Shown here in pieces: positions 18,241 to 28,603 of a DNA stretch of 64,000 nt (positions are counted from its first letter, which is position 1; each line of letters opens with the position of its first letter). The DNA comes from Sphingomonas sp. Leaf10 (lineage in GTDB: Bacteria > Pseudomonadota > Alphaproteobacteria > Sphingomonadales > Sphingomonadaceae). Location: NCBI RefSeq assembly GCF_001421245.1, contig NZ_LMKE01000034.1, positions 189,611 to 253,610 of the forward strand, written 5' to 3'. Made by a program: the position numbers and the translations under genes. A model generated the notes under the pieces. It worked only from the letters and a program-made list of their open reading frames with translations, was not told the origin of the DNA and did no database searches.

Positions 18241-19293
18241 ATGGCTACACCGGTTGATACCGCGCCGCAACACGGCCCACGGCCATTACCGCTGTTTCTC
18301 TCGATGTTGCGCAGCGAAACCGCCGGCGACCCGTCCCGGCGTGCCTGCGCGCTGGCCGGACTGCGTGCCTATCAGGACGCGCCGCGCCTGCCCCGCGCGC
18401 CCTTGCCCCAGCCCGTCGCGCGCGACGGGCGGATCGCGCTGCGGGATTATGGCGGAACCGGGCGACCGGTTGTGGTGATCCCGTCGCTCATCAACCCGCC
18501 CTTCGTCCTCGACCTGTCGCCCGGCAATTCGCTGCTGCGCTGGCTGGCTGGGCAGGGCCTGCGGGTGTTGCTGGTGGATTGGGGGACGCCCGGATCGGCC
18601 GACCGGGCGATGGACCTTGGCGACCATGCGCAGGCCGCCGCGCGGTTGTGCGCGACGCTCGGCGAACCACCGCTGCTGGTCGGCTATTGCCTTGGCGGGA
18701 CGATCGCACTGGCGACGGCGGGGTTCGTGGATGTGGCCGGCATCGCGCTGATCGCGACACCGTGGCATTTCGCCGGCTTCGGCGATGCGACCCGCGCGAC
18801 GATCGCCGACCAATGGACCATGGCGCAACCCACCGCCGAGCGGATGGGCGTCGTACCGATGGAGTTCCTGCAGGCGATGTTCTGGCAGCTCGACCCGGAG
18901 CGAACCGTCAACAAATATGTCGCCTTTGCCAATTTCGACCCGGCATCGGCCAAGGCGCAGGCGTTCCTCGCGCTGGAGGATTGGGCCAACGCCGGCGCGC
19001 CGCTGCCCTATGCGGCGGGGCGCGAGATGTTCGACGACCTGTTCGATGCCGATCTGCCGGGCAGCGGACGCTGGCGGGTCGGCAGCGGCATCGCATCGGT
19101 CGCTCACGACCTGCCGATGGTCGAGTTCGTCGCGCAGAGCGATCGTATCGTTCCCGCCGCCAGCGCGATCGGCCTGCCCGACCGGCGCATCGTGCCGGCC
19201 GGCCATGTCGGCATGATCGTCGGCAGTCGCGGACGAAGCGTCCTGTGGGAACCGCTTGCGCGCTGGCTAAGCGACGTTCCCCGCATTAGATAG
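18241..19293 (+). CDS. PhaC-like alpha/beta hydrolase with cysteine nucleophile
   Basis: This 350-residue protein has the lipase-like box of PHA synthases, 'GYCLGG', with Cys150 in place of serine. A candidate catalytic triad is completed by Asp301 in 'QSDRIVP' and His322 in 'AGHVGMIVG'. The region '[18 protein letters not shown]' is typical of PhaC. It is much shorter than class I synthases (~570-600 residues) because the long N-terminal domain is missing, so it may be a class III-like synthase or a related hydrolase. Start: ATG at 18241; an upstream in-frame start at 18160 would overlap phaR. It diverges from phaR and precedes a thiolase, which supports a PHA role. Confidence 0.8.
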   Translation: MATPVDTAPQHGPRPLPLFLSMLRSETAGDPSRRACALAGLRAYQDAPRLPRAPLPQPVARDGRIALRDYGGTGRPVVVIPSLINPPFVLDLSPGNSLLRWLAGQGLRVLLVDWGTPGSADRAMDLGDHAQAAARLCATLGEPPLLVGYCLGGTIALATAGFVDVAGIALIATPWHFAGFGDATRATIADQWTMAQPTAERMGVVPMEFLQAMFWQLDPERTVNKYVAFANFDPASAKAQAFLALEDWANAGAPLPYAAGREMFDDLFDADLPGSGRWRVGSGIASVAHDLPMVEFVAQSDRIVPAASAIGLPDRRIVPAGHVGMIVGSRGRSVLWEPLARWLSDVPRIR

Positions 19294-19322
19294 CCCGCGA
19301 ACCTGTAGGAGAAGGATTGCCC

Positions 19323-20495
<1,173 letters not shown>

Positions 20496-20592
20496 TTCGA
20501 ACAATGTAACGAAATGTTGCCGTGTAGCATTATTATAATAATTTTGCGTAATTTTTATTAAAATTGCATATGCTGCACGGCGACATAGTCTA

Positions 20593-20614
20593 ATTGTGAC
20601 ATTCGTGTCACAAT
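20593..20614. promoter_or_regulatory. Palindromic operator candidate before the TonB-dependent receptor
   Basis: ATTGTGACA-TTCG-TGTCACAAT is a perfect 22-bp palindrome, 111 bp before the receptor start and inside an unusually AT-rich stretch (about 20510-20640). The half-sites resemble CRP-type TGTGA/TCACA, but the spacing is 8 bp rather than 6, so a LacI/GntR-type regulator is as likely. The 229-bp gap holds no gene. Confidence 0.55.
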
Positions 20615-20724
20615 GGACTGACAAATAAGACGTTTTGTAATGCGGCAGCTTGCCAACGTCGTTCATAATCATTTTCCTAGGCCCCAACGCGGGTTTTCAT
20701 CGCGCGTCAAAACGGGGCAATTTC

Positions 20725-23700
20725 ATGAACCTACACCGACTTCTCGGTGCGACGGCGCTTGCCGGTTTCGCACTGGTCCCAAGCTTTGCTCTGGCACAGG
20801 CGCCGGCCGACGACGCAGGCCAACGGCCCGCCGACTGTATAGCAGGCGATTCCCGCGCCGAATGTCAGGCCAGCACCGACGACACCAGTGAAATCATCAC
20901 GGTGACCGGTTCGCGCATCGTCCGCGCTGCAAATCTGGATTCCGCCAATCCGATTGTATCGGTCAGCCTACAGGAATTGACGAACAACGGTAACGTGTCG
21001 CTCGGCGACGCGCTGAATACGCTGCCGGCGCTTGGTGCAACCTACAGTTCGGCGAACTCGACCCGCTTCATCGGTACGGCTGGCCTCAGCCTCCTCGACT
21101 TGCGTCGTCTCGGAACTACTCGCACCCTTGTTCTGCAAAATGGCCGTCGTCACATCACGGGCACGCCCGGATCGTTCCAGGTCGACATCAACACCATTCC
21201 GGTAGACCTGCTAGACCGGGTCGACACCGTCACCGGTGGCACGTCGGCGGTGTATGGCTCCGACGCGATCGCAGGCGTGGTCAACTTCATCACCAAGCGC
21301 GATTTCGAAGGCGTTCGGCTGCGTGGACAAGGCGGTATTTCCGATCGCGGCGATCGGGGCGCCTATTTCCTCAGCGGCACCGCCGGCAAGAATTTTGCCG
21401 ATGGTCGCGGCAATATCGCCATCAACGCCGAATATTCCTTCTCGGACGTGCTGTACAATACGGATCGCGACGACCTGACCGGCGCCTATAGCGGACGGTC
21501 CCAGTTCAACGCGGTCGAGAATACCGGCCCGAACCTGAACTCGTCGGCGGGTCAGCTGCGCGGTTCGGAATCTGCGCTCGGAAACGGCATTCCCGATCAG
21601 GCGTTTCTGTTTGGCGTACGCAACGGCAATATTTCGGAAGGCGGCATGTTCATTGCTGGTTGCCCTACGGCTGCGGCGGCCGGCGAGTCCGCCACGGCAT
21701 TTGCGGCGCGGCGCGCGGCGGCCTGCTCCGGCATCCCTGCTCCGACCAGCGCCAATCCACTGGCACAATATGGTCGTGCGTTCGGATTTCTGTCTGATGG
21801 CACATTGCAGTCGAATAATTGCCTCAACGACCTGCGCTTCACAGTCGCAAGCTCGAATTGCGTCGGCGGCATCGGTTCGACTCTGCGCCTGACCGGCATG
21901 CTGCAACCGCGTATCGAGCGCTATGGGGCCAATGTCCTCGCGCATTTCGACGTGGCCGATGCCTTCCGTCCGTTCGTCGAGGCGAAGTGGATCCGGATTA
22001 ATTCGCTGCAGGAAGGTCAGCCGACCTTCTACAACAACTCGTTCAGTATCAATAACCCGTATCTGTCGACCCAAGCGCGCAACCAGCTCACCTCGGTCCT
22101 TGCCCCCGGCGCGACGACATTCGCCGCTCAACGCTTCAACGTCGACTTCGGCGCACGCGGCGAAGATCACCGGCGCGACACCTATCGCATCGTCGGCGGC
22201 GTCGAGGGCACGTTCAACACCGACTGGAAATACGAAATGGCCGTGAATTACGGCCGTGTCGAAACCTCCTACTCGACGGCAGGGAACGTCCTGCAGGCGG
22301 AATACTCGCGTTCAATCAACGCCGTACGGAACACCGCCGGCCAGATCGTGTGTGCGGTCAATGCCGATGCGAGCACCGCCAACGACGATGCGAACTGCGT
22401 ACCCGTCAACCTGTTCGGTAATGGCAACGTATCGCAGGCCGCGCTCAATTATTTCGGCTACACCTCGACGCGCGAGGAATGGGCCGATCAGCTCAACGCA
22501 ACCGCGTATGTTTCGGGCAATCTGAGCCAGTTGTTCGAACTTCCCGGCGGCCCGATCGGCTTTGCTGTCGGCGGTGAATATCGCAAGGAGCGGGCATATG
22601 CGGCCTATGATCCGACCACTGCGGCAGGTCTGACCTTCCTGAACGCGATTCCGGCTTTCGATCCGCCGTCGTTCGTATCGAAGGAAGCCTTTGCCGAAGT
22701 ACGTGTGCCGTTGTTGAGTGAAACCTTCATCCACGAACTGTCGCTCGAAGGCGCAGCGCGCTATTCGGATTACAGCGTCGGCGATATTGGCGGGACCTGG
22801 ACCTGGAATCTGGGCGGCGTGTTCGCACCCGTCCGCGATGTGCGTCTGCGTGCCGGCTATGGCAGTTCGGTCCGCGCACCGACCCTTGGCGATCTGTTCA
22901 CAGCCAATGTGCAGACGTTCGCGAACGGCTTCTCGGACCCGTGCGGCCGGCAGAACATCAACAACAATCCGAATCGCGAACGCAATTGCGCCGCGGCCGG
23001 TGTTCCGCTGACCCAGACCTTCAACGGAACGACTGAACCCTTCACCAACGTGCCGACGTCGGGCATTTCCGGCTTCAACCGGGGCAATCCGGCCCTGCGC
23101 GAGGAGCGGTCGAACAGCTTCACCGTGGGTGCCGTGTTCCAGCCGCGGGTTTTGCCCGGCTTCTCGGCATCATTCGACTATTACAACATCCGCATCAACG
23201 ATGCGATCAACTCGCTGGCCGGTCAGACGATCATCAACCAGTGCTATGACAATCCGAGTGGTGTCGACAACGAGTTCTGCGCCGTGGTCTTCCGTCGGCC
23301 GGATGGAACGTTGGCTGGCCAGCAAAACGTCACTCATGCCGGCGGCGTTGTATCGCTACCACTGGACGGACCTTCGTTCTTCTCGCAACCGTTCAACTAT
23401 GCGAAGCTCGAAGCGTCGGGGATCGATGCCGATATCGGGTATAATACCAATCTGGGCGGCGAGACGCGCATGACGCTGCGTGCGCTGGTGACGTATGTCA
23501 TCAAGCGGAACAACTTTACCGACATTGCCGATCCGACGTTCCGTACACGCCAGTTGAGCCAGGTCGGCGATCCGCAATGGCGCGCCAACGTGCAGACCAA
23601 TTTCGACTTCGGGGTGTTCGACATCAACTATCAGCTGCAATATGTCGGCAAACAGACGATCGGTGCGTTCGAAACCCAGAATGCGTTCGATGGTCGTCCG

Positions 23701-23919
23701 GCACAGAATCCCGACGCGTTCCCGTTCGTCTATTATCCCGAGATCTTCTACCACAATCTGCGGATTGGCGCCTCGGTGAACGATCGGTTCCGCTTGTATG
23801 GCGGCATCGACAACGTCACCGACACCCTCCCGCCGCTGGGACAACAGGGGACCGAAGCCGGCAGCCTCTGGACCAATACCGGCCGGTATATGTACGTCGG
23901 GTTTGAAGCGAAGTTCTGA
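20725..23919 (+). CDS. TonB-dependent outer-membrane receptor
   Basis: Outer-membrane beta-barrel taking up a substrate at the expense of proton-motive force via TonB-ExbBD. The 1064-residue product has a signal peptide (LLGATALAGFALVPSFALAQ, ~5-24), a plug domain ('ITVTGSRIVRAANLDS', 'RTLVLQNGRRH', 'LLDRVDTVTGGTSAVYGSD', ~55-180) and a long barrel with the C-terminal aromatic ending 'GRYMYVGFEAKF'. It belongs to the large sphingomonad TBDR group with Cys-rich extracellular loops ('CPTAAAAGESA', 'CGRQNINNNPNRERNC'). The ATG at 20725 gives the signal peptide. It is monocistronic, with a palindrome upstream and a terminator downstream. The substrate is unknown. Confidence 0.95.
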   Translation: MNLHRLLGATALAGFALVPSFALAQAPADDAGQRPADCIAGDSRAECQASTDDTSEIITVTGSRIVRAANLDSANPIVSVSLQELTNNGNVSLGDALNTLPALGATYSSANSTRFIGTAGLSLLDLRRLGTTRTLVLQNGRRHITGTPGSFQVDINTIPVDLLDRVDTVTGGTSAVYGSDAIAGVVNFITKRDFEGVRLRGQGGISDRGDRGAYFLSGTAGKNFADGRGNIAINAEYSFSDVLYNTDRDDLTGAYSGRSQFNAVENTGPNLNSSAGQLRGSESALGNGIPDQAFLFGVRNGNISEGGMFIAGCPTAAAAGESATAFAARRAAACSGIPAPTSANPLAQYGRAFGFLSDGTLQSNNCLNDLRFTVASSNCVGGIGSTLRLTGMLQPRIERYGANVLAHFDVADAFRPFVEAKWIRINSLQEGQPTFYNNSFSINNPYLSTQARNQLTSVLAPGATTFAAQRFNVDFGARGEDHRRDTYRIVGGVEGTFNTDWKYEMAVNYGRVETSYSTAGNVLQAEYSRSINAVRNTAGQIVCAVNADASTANDDANCVPVNLFGNGNVSQAALNYFGYTSTREEWADQLNATAYVSGNLSQLFELPGGPIGFAVGGEYRKERAYAAYDPTTAAGLTFLNAIPAFDPPSFVSKEAFAEVRVPLLSETFIHELSLEGAARYSDYSVGDIGGTWTWNLGGVFAPVRDVRLRAGYGSSVRAPTLGDLFTANVQTFANGFSDPCGRQNINNNPNRERNCAAAGVPLTQTFNGTTEPFTNVPTSGISGFNRGNPALREERSNSFTVGAVFQPRVLPGFSASFDYYNIRINDAINSLAGQTIINQCYDNPSGVDNEFCAVVFRRPDGTLAGQQNVTHAGGVVSLPLDGPSFFSQPFNYAKLEASGIDADIGYNTNLGGETRMTLRALVTYVIKRNNFTDIADPTFRTRQLSQVGDPQWRANVQTNFDFGVFDINYQLQYVGKQTIGAFETQNAFDGRPAQNPDAFPFVYYPEIFYHNLRIGASVNDRFRLYGGIDNVTDTLPPLGQQGTEAGSLWTNTGRYMYVGFEAKF

Positions 23920-23942
23920 TCGGACCAGTATACGACGATACT

Positions 23943-23969
23943 GGGGCTACCGCGATGGTAGCCCCTTTT
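23943..23969 (+). terminator. Intrinsic terminator of the TonB-dependent receptor gene
   Basis: GGGGCTACC-GCGAT-GGTAGCCCC is a perfect 9-bp stem followed at once by TTTT, 23 bp after the receptor stop codon. Confidence 0.92.
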
Positions 23970-24048
23970 CGTTCTGATGCAGCGGCAGCGACTGGACGGT
24001 GCCGCAATATTGGGCGATGCGCGTTCGACAGGCTCCGGAGAAATTTGC

Positions 24049-25320
24049 ATGTCGACTGCCCAGACGATCGCCAATCCGACTGTTTCGATGGCCGCTATGG
24101 GCAATGTCGCGCACAACGCTGCCCATATGCTTGCGGTTACACCGACCGCGACCAAATCGACCGCACTCCACCACGCCGTCGCCGCCATCCGCGACGACAC
24201 CGCCACCATCCTCGCCGCCAACGCGCAGGACATCGCGCAGGCCGAAGTGAACGGCCTGTCGGGTGCCATGCTCGACCGGTTGCGGCTCGATCCTGCCCGG
24301 CTGGAAGCGATGGCCGCTGGGGTCGAGGCGGTGGCGGGGCTGCCCGATCCGGTCGGCGAGGTCATCGATCGCAGCGAGCGACCGAATGGCTTGGTGCTGA
24401 GCCGGGTGCGCGTGCCGATCGGGGTGATAGGCATCATTTACGAAAGCCGGCCGAACGTCACCGCCGATGCCGGGGCGCTGGCGGTGATGGCGGGGAATGC
24501 CGCGATCCTGCGTGGCGGGAGCGAGGCGATCCACAGCAATCGTGCGATCCATGCGGCGATGGTCCGGGGGCTGGTTGCGGGCGGATTGCCGGAGGGGGCG
24601 GTGCAACTGATCCAGACGACCGATCGGACTGCGGTGGGAGCGATGCTGGCCGCCGAAGGTCTGATCGACCTGATCATACCGCGCGGGGGAAAGAGCCTTG
24701 TCGCGCGGGTGCAGGCCGAGGCGCGGGTGCCGGTGCTGGCGCATCTCGACGGATTGAATCACAGCTATGTCGATCGCGCTGCCGATCCGGCGATGGCGCA
24801 GGATATCGTCGTCAATGCCAAGCTGCGGCGAACCGGCGTGTGCGGCGCGACCGAGACGCTGCTGATCGACCGTGCCTATGCCGATCCGTTGCCGATCCTG
24901 ACCGGGCTGCTCGATGCCGGTTGCGAATTACGCGGCGATGCCGATGTGCGCGCGCTGCATCCCGATATTCTCGAAGCCAATGACGATGACTGGGATACCG
25001 AATATCTCGACGCGATCCTTTCGGTGAAGCTGGTCGATGGTGTCGACGATGCGATTGCGCATATCGCCGCGCATGGATCGCACCATACCGACGCGATCAT
25101 CACCGACGATGCGGCGACGGCCGAACATTTTCTCGCGCGCGTCGATTCGGCGATCGTGATGTGGAACGCATCGACCCAGTTCGCCGATGGCGGTGAGTTC
25201 GGGCTGGGCGCGGAGATCGGCATCGCCACCGGCCGACTGCACGCCCGTGGCCCGGTCGCGCTGGAGGGGCTGACGACGTACAAGTGGATCGTGCGCGGGA
25301 CCGGCCAGACCCGGCCTTGA
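24049..25320 (+). CDS. proA: Glutamate-5-semialdehyde dehydrogenase (gamma-glutamyl phosphate reductase)
   Basis: NADPH-dependent reduction of gamma-glutamyl phosphate in proline synthesis. The 423-residue product has the family segments '[20 protein letters not shown]' (~123-142), '[10 protein letters not shown]', '[16 protein letters not shown]' and the catalytic cysteine in '[15 protein letters not shown]' (Cys265). It ends with '[20 protein letters not shown]' and 'GLTTYKW'. The ATG at 24049 follows CGGAGAAA. In many alphaproteobacteria proA directly precedes nadD; here a toxin-antitoxin pair separates them. Confidence 0.96.
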   Translation: MSTAQTIANPTVSMAAMGNVAHNAAHMLAVTPTATKSTALHHAVAAIRDDTATILAANAQDIAQAEVNGLSGAMLDRLRLDPARLEAMAAGVEAVAGLPDPVGEVIDRSERPNGLVLSRVRVPIGVIGIIYESRPNVTADAGALAVMAGNAAILRGGSEAIHSNRAIHAAMVRGLVAGGLPEGAVQLIQTTDRTAVGAMLAAEGLIDLIIPRGGKSLVARVQAEARVPVLAHLDGLNHSYVDRAADPAMAQDIVVNAKLRRTGVCGATETLLIDRAYADPLPILTGLLDAGCELRGDADVRALHPDILEANDDDWDTEYLDAILSVKLVDGVDDAIAHIAAHGSHHTDAIITDDAATAEHFLARVDSAIVMWNASTQFADGGEFGLGAEIGIATGRLHARGPVALEGLTTYKWIVRGTGQTRP

Positions 25321-25351
25321 TGGCGGCGCTTACGCGGCATAGGTTGCGGTG

Positions 25352-25603
25352 ATGGAGATGCGACCAATCACCACCGCTATCGATGCGGCGACCGACGACG
25401 CGATCAGTCGCGTTGCCGCTGCGCGCGGCATTACCCGTGACGAGTTCGCTGCCGACGCGATACGCCGCGCAGTGCGTGCCGATGAGGAACTGACGGCCTT
25501 CGTTCAAGTTGGGATCGATGCGGCCGATCAAGGGGAGTTGATTCCGCAGGATGTTGTATTTGCCGAGTTGCGGGAGCGACGCAGGCGCCTTCGCAACGGA
25601 TGA
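25352..25603 (+). CDS. Ribbon-helix-helix (CopG/ParD-like) antitoxin
   Basis: The 83-residue protein has an N-terminal pattern 'PITTAIDAATDDAISRVAAA' then 'RGITRDEFAADAIRRAV' (~4-41), which fits a beta strand plus two helices of the CopG/ParD fold. The charged C-terminal tail ends 'ELRERRRRLRNG'. Such proteins bind and neutralise the partner toxin and repress their own operon. Its stop overlaps the start of the ParE-like gene (ATGA), giving the classic antitoxin-first order. It is 31 bp after proA. Confidence 0.82.
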   Translation: MEMRPITTAIDAATDDAISRVAAARGITRDEFAADAIRRAVRADEELTAFVQVGIDAADQGELIPQDVVFAELRERRRRLRNG

Positions 25604-25881
25604 TTGATATCCAGTGGTCTGCGCCGGCCCGCCTTGATCTCGAAGCGATTGACGACAGGTTTTCCGCAATCGACCTGGCGCTGGCCGACCGCATTATCGA
25701 TCGGATCGAGCAGGCCGGCAATTTCCTTTGCGATCACCCGTCGGCAGGACCGAAAATTCTGTCAGGCGCGGCTCGCAAATGGCGAGTCCGGGGTGCGCCG
25801 TATCTTTTGCTCTATCGCGTCCTGCCGGACCGCGTCGAAATTCTGCGCATTCGTCACGATCGTGAGGATTGGGACGCATGA
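25600..25881 (+). CDS. ParE/RelE-superfamily toxin
   Basis: The 93-residue protein has the ParE-type layout: 'IQWSAPARLDLEAIDDRF' (strand plus helix), 'ADRIIDRIEQAGNFLCDHPS' (helix), 'GPKILSGAARKWRVRGAPYL' and the C-terminal hairpin 'LLYRVLPDRVEILRIRHDRE'. ParE proteins poison DNA gyrase and RelE proteins cleave mRNA; sequence alone favours ParE. It overlaps both neighbours by four bases (antitoxin upstream, nadD downstream), so the pair is translationally tied to nadD. Confidence 0.85.
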   Translation: MIDIQWSAPARLDLEAIDDRFSAIDLALADRIIDRIEQAGNFLCDHPSAGPKILSGAARKWRVRGAPYLLLYRVLPDRVEILRIRHDREDWDA

Positions 25882-26501
25882 GCCGTATCGGACTGCTCGG
25901 CGGATCGTTCAATCCCGCGCACAACGGTCACCGCCGGGTGTCGCTAGCCGCCAAGCGGGCGCTGGCGCTTGACGAAGTATGGTGGCTGGTGTCGCCGGGC
26001 AACCCGCTGAAGCCTGCCGCAGGCATGGCGCCGCTGGCCGCACGGGTGGCGTCGGCGCGGCGGGTCGCGCGCCATGCGCCGATCCGGCCGACCGCGATCG
26101 AGAAGCGCCTCGGCACCCGCTATACCGTCGATACGCTGCGCAAATTGGTGCGGCTGTACCCGCAGCATCGCTTCATCTGGTTGATGGGGGCGGACAATCT
26201 GGCCGAGTTTCACCGGTGGCGCGACTGGCGCGGAATTGCACGGACGGTGGCGATTGCGGTCGTCGCGCGTCCGGGCTATGATGGTTGCGCCCTCGCTAGT
26301 CCTGCGATGGGCTGGTTGCGGCGCCATGCGCGGCCCGCAGGCCAGGCGAGACGATGGACGATGTGGAGTTTGCCGGCGCTGGTCCGTTTACGCTTCCGCC
26401 CCGATCCGACCTCGGCGACCGCGATCCGCGCCGCCGATCCCGCCTGGCACCATCGGGTAATTCCGCCCGTCCGGTCCGACGCACAGGCCCCTGAAAGCTG
26501 A
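25878..26501 (+). CDS. nadD: Nicotinate-nucleotide adenylyltransferase
   Basis: Adenylates nicotinic acid mononucleotide to deamido-NAD in NAD synthesis. The 207-residue product has the nucleotidyltransferase motif 'GGSFNPAHNGHRRVS' (~7-21, GxFxPxHxGH), 'WWLVSPGNPLKP', 'FIWLMGADNLAEFHRWRDW' (~96-114) and the C-terminal 'TSATAIRA' in place of the usual ISSTxIR. The start at 25878 overlaps the toxin stop. It is followed by rsfS and rlmH, the common bacterial order. Confidence 0.95.
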   Translation: MSRIGLLGGSFNPAHNGHRRVSLAAKRALALDEVWWLVSPGNPLKPAAGMAPLAARVASARRVARHAPIRPTAIEKRLGTRYTVDTLRKLVRLYPQHRFIWLMGADNLAEFHRWRDWRGIARTVAIAVVARPGYDGCALASPAMGWLRRHARPAGQARRWTMWSLPALVRLRFRPDPTSATAIRAADPAWHHRVIPPVRSDAQAPES

Positions 26502-26506
26502 CCCCC

Positions 26507-26890
26507 TTGCCGACTCCTACCGACCCGACCGATGCCATGAGCGAGACCGAAGCGCTGCACCGCATGGTGCTCGCCAGCCTCGACGACGACCAGGCGGTCG
26601 AGACGGTGTCGATCCCGCTCGCGGGCAAGTCGAGCATCGCCGATTACATGGTCATCGCCAGCGGCCGGTCGAGCCGGCAGGTGGCATCGATGGCGCAGAA
26701 GCTTGCCGAGCGGGTCAAGGCCGAGTTCGGCCGCCCGTCGCGCATCGAAGGGCTGCCGACCGCCGACTGGGTGCTGATCGACACCGGCGACGTGATCGTC
26801 CACCTGTTCCGCCCCGAAGTCCGCACCTTCTACAATCTGGAGCGGATGTGGGCGTTCGGCGATACGCTGAACCCGACCGCACACGCATAA
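26507..26890 (+). CDS. rsfS: Ribosomal silencing factor RsfS
   Basis: Binds ribosomal protein L14 (uL14) and blocks subunit joining in slow growth. The 127 residues contain the family core 'KSSIADYMVIASGRSSRQVA' (~42-61), 'EGLPTADWVLIDTGDVIVHL' and 'FRPEVRTFYNLERMW'. The start is uncertain: TTG at 26507 has GAAAG about 10 nt upstream, while ATG at 26537 (MSETEALH) lacks a ribosome site but also gives an acceptable protein of 117 residues. It lies 5 bp after nadD and 13 bp before rlmH. Confidence 0.94.
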   Translation: MPTPTDPTDAMSETEALHRMVLASLDDDQAVETVSIPLAGKSSIADYMVIASGRSSRQVASMAQKLAERVKAEFGRPSRIEGLPTADWVLIDTGDVIVHLFRPEVRTFYNLERMWAFGDTLNPTAHA

Positions 26891-26903
26891 CGCCTGTTCG
26901 CCC

Positions 26904-27326
26904 GTGCTGCTGCATATCGTCGCGCGCGGGCGGATCGGGCGTGGTCCCGAAGCCGAACTGATCGACCGCTATCTCAAGCGTGTCGGCTGGCCGACCAAGA
27001 TTACCGAACTGCCCGATACCGGGGGCAAGGTGCCGCCGGTCGATCCGGGCACGCGGATCGTGATGCTGGATGAGAAGGGCCGCGACCTGCCGTCGCTGGC
27101 GTTCGCGACCCAACTCGGACGCTGGCGCGACGATGGCGTGCGCGAAACGCGCTTCCTGCTGGGCGCCGCCGATGGGTTCGACGATACGCAGCGGGCGCAG
27201 GCCGATCTGTTGCTGGCGTTCGGGCGCGCGACATGGCCGCATCTGATGGCCCGCGCGATGCTGGCCGAACAATTGTGGCGCGCGACCAGCATCCTCGCCG
27301 GCCACCCCTATCACCGCGAGGGATGA
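26904..27326 (+). CDS. rlmH: 23S rRNA (pseudouridine1915-N3)-methyltransferase RlmH
   Basis: A SPOUT-class SAM methyltransferase modifying helix 69 of 23S rRNA. The 140-residue product shows 'MLLHIVARGRIGRGPEAELI', 'IVMLDEKGRDLPSLAFA' (~57-73), the knot region 'RFLLGAADGFDD' (~92-103) and the C-terminal 'RAMLAEQLWRATSILAGHPY' characteristic of RlmH. It uses a GTG start at 26904. Its stop overlaps the start of the EnvC-like gene by four bases. Confidence 0.95.
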   Translation: MLLHIVARGRIGRGPEAELIDRYLKRVGWPTKITELPDTGGKVPPVDPGTRIVMLDEKGRDLPSLAFATQLGRWRDDGVRETRFLLGAADGFDDTQRAQADLLLAFGRATWPHLMARAMLAEQLWRATSILAGHPYHREG

Positions 27327-28474
27327 GACGCGCCTTCGCCCTGATTGCCGCCGTGGCCGCGCTGGCGGGTGCGGCGGCGTGGGCGCAGGACGATCCGGTC
27401 GTGGCAGGCCGAGAACGGCTGGAAAGCGCGCGCCGGGCAGCGGCCAGGGCCAGCGCGCGATCGCAACTGCTCGACCGCGCCGCGCGTGCCGCCAGCGCCG
27501 GGGCCGAGCGTAGCCGCGCGGCGCAGGCGGCGCTCGCCGCGCGCATCGCCGCTGCCGAAGCCGATCGCAAGGCCGCACAGGCACGCGTCGCCCTGATCGG
27601 TGAGCTGCTCGCCCGGCGTCGGAGCGAACTGGCGACCCGGCAGGCGCCGGTCGCACGGCTGGTCGGGGCGTTGCAGTCGCTGGCCAGTCGTCCGGCGTGG
27701 CTGGCGGTCGCGCAGCCCGGATCGACCGACGATCTGGTCCATGTCCGCGCCGTGCTCGGGACCGTCGTGCCGGCGATGCAGCAGCGCACCGCCGCCGTCC
27801 GTACCGCCATCGCCGATGCCGCGCGGCTGCGGTCGCAGGCGGGTACCGCGCTGGCGGCATTGGCGGCGAGCAACGCGCGGCTGGAGGATGAACGGCTGGC
27901 GCTGGTACAGGCGGAGGCGGCGCAGCGGCTGCGCTCGCGGGCGTTGGCGCGCGGGGCGCTGGTCGAATCGGACCGGGCGATCGCGCTTGGCGAACAGGCG
28001 CGCGACATCGTCGACCGGCTGGAGGAACTGGGCGAAGCGAGCGACACCCGCGCCGCACTCGCCGCGCTGCCGGGGCCGCTGCCGCGACCGGAGCCGAACG
28101 CATCCCCCCTCCCCCCGGCCGCCTATCGCCTGCCGGTCGCCGGCAGCGTGGCGAGCGGCTTCGGCGAGATCAGCGACAGCGGGGTGCGCGCGCGGGGCCT
28201 GACGCTGATCGTGCCGCCGGGGGCGGCGGTGGTCGCGCCCGCCGCCGGCACCGTCGCGTTCAGCAAGCGATTTCGCCGCTACGGCCGGGTCGTGATCCTC
28301 GACCATGGCGGTGGCTGGACCACCGCGATCACCGGCCTTGCCGCCAGCGTCGGCCCGGTCGGTGCACAGGTCGGGGCAGGAACGGTGATCGGCCGGGCGC
28401 CGGCGGGCGAGTCGCCGGTGACGGTCGAGTTGCGCCGCCATGGCGTACCGGTCGATCTGTCGGCGATGCTGTAG
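27323..28474 (+). CDS. EnvC-like murein hydrolase activator with degenerate LytM/M23 domain
   Basis: Periplasmic septal factor expected to activate cell-wall amidases during division. The 383 residues comprise a signal peptide (AFALIAAVAALAGAAAWA, ~4-21), a long coiled coil rich in Ala/Arg (~25-240) and a C-terminal M23 domain ('YRLPVAGSVASGFGE', 'PPGAAVVAPAAGTVAFSKRF', 'GRVVILDHGGGWTTAITGL', 'VTVELRRHGVPVD'). The metal ligands of active M23 peptidases are missing: the HxxxD position reads 'RARGLTL' and the HxH position reads 'ITGL'. That matches a non-catalytic, EnvC-type activator. It is translationally coupled to rlmH and precedes ctpA. Confidence 0.88.
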   Translation: MRRAFALIAAVAALAGAAAWAQDDPVVAGRERLESARRAAARASARSQLLDRAARAASAGAERSRAAQAALAARIAAAEADRKAAQARVALIGELLARRRSELATRQAPVARLVGALQSLASRPAWLAVAQPGSTDDLVHVRAVLGTVVPAMQQRTAAVRTAIADAARLRSQAGTALAALAASNARLEDERLALVQAEAAQRLRSRALARGALVESDRAIALGEQARDIVDRLEELGEASDTRAALAALPGPLPRPEPNASPLPPAAYRLPVAGSVASGFGEISDSGVRARGLTLIVPPGAAVVAPAAGTVAFSKRFRRYGRVVILDHGGGWTTAITGLAASVGPVGAQVGAGTVIGRAPAGESPVTVELRRHGVPVDLSAML

Positions 28475-28603
28475 CGACGATCGCAAACCGCTTGCATCCG
28501 GCGCCCGCCCGTCCATCTCCCGTTCAGCCCAGAGGCGCTTTGATCGCCACACATTTTCCCGCTAGTGTGGCTTCCGTACCGCAGTCGAAAGCATTCAGCG
28601 TTT

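Noticed and set aside
20593..20614. A CRP/FNR binding site before the TonB-dependent receptor.
   Set aside because: The half-sites look right, but the spacer is 8 bp rather than 6, so it is kept only as an operator of unknown binder.
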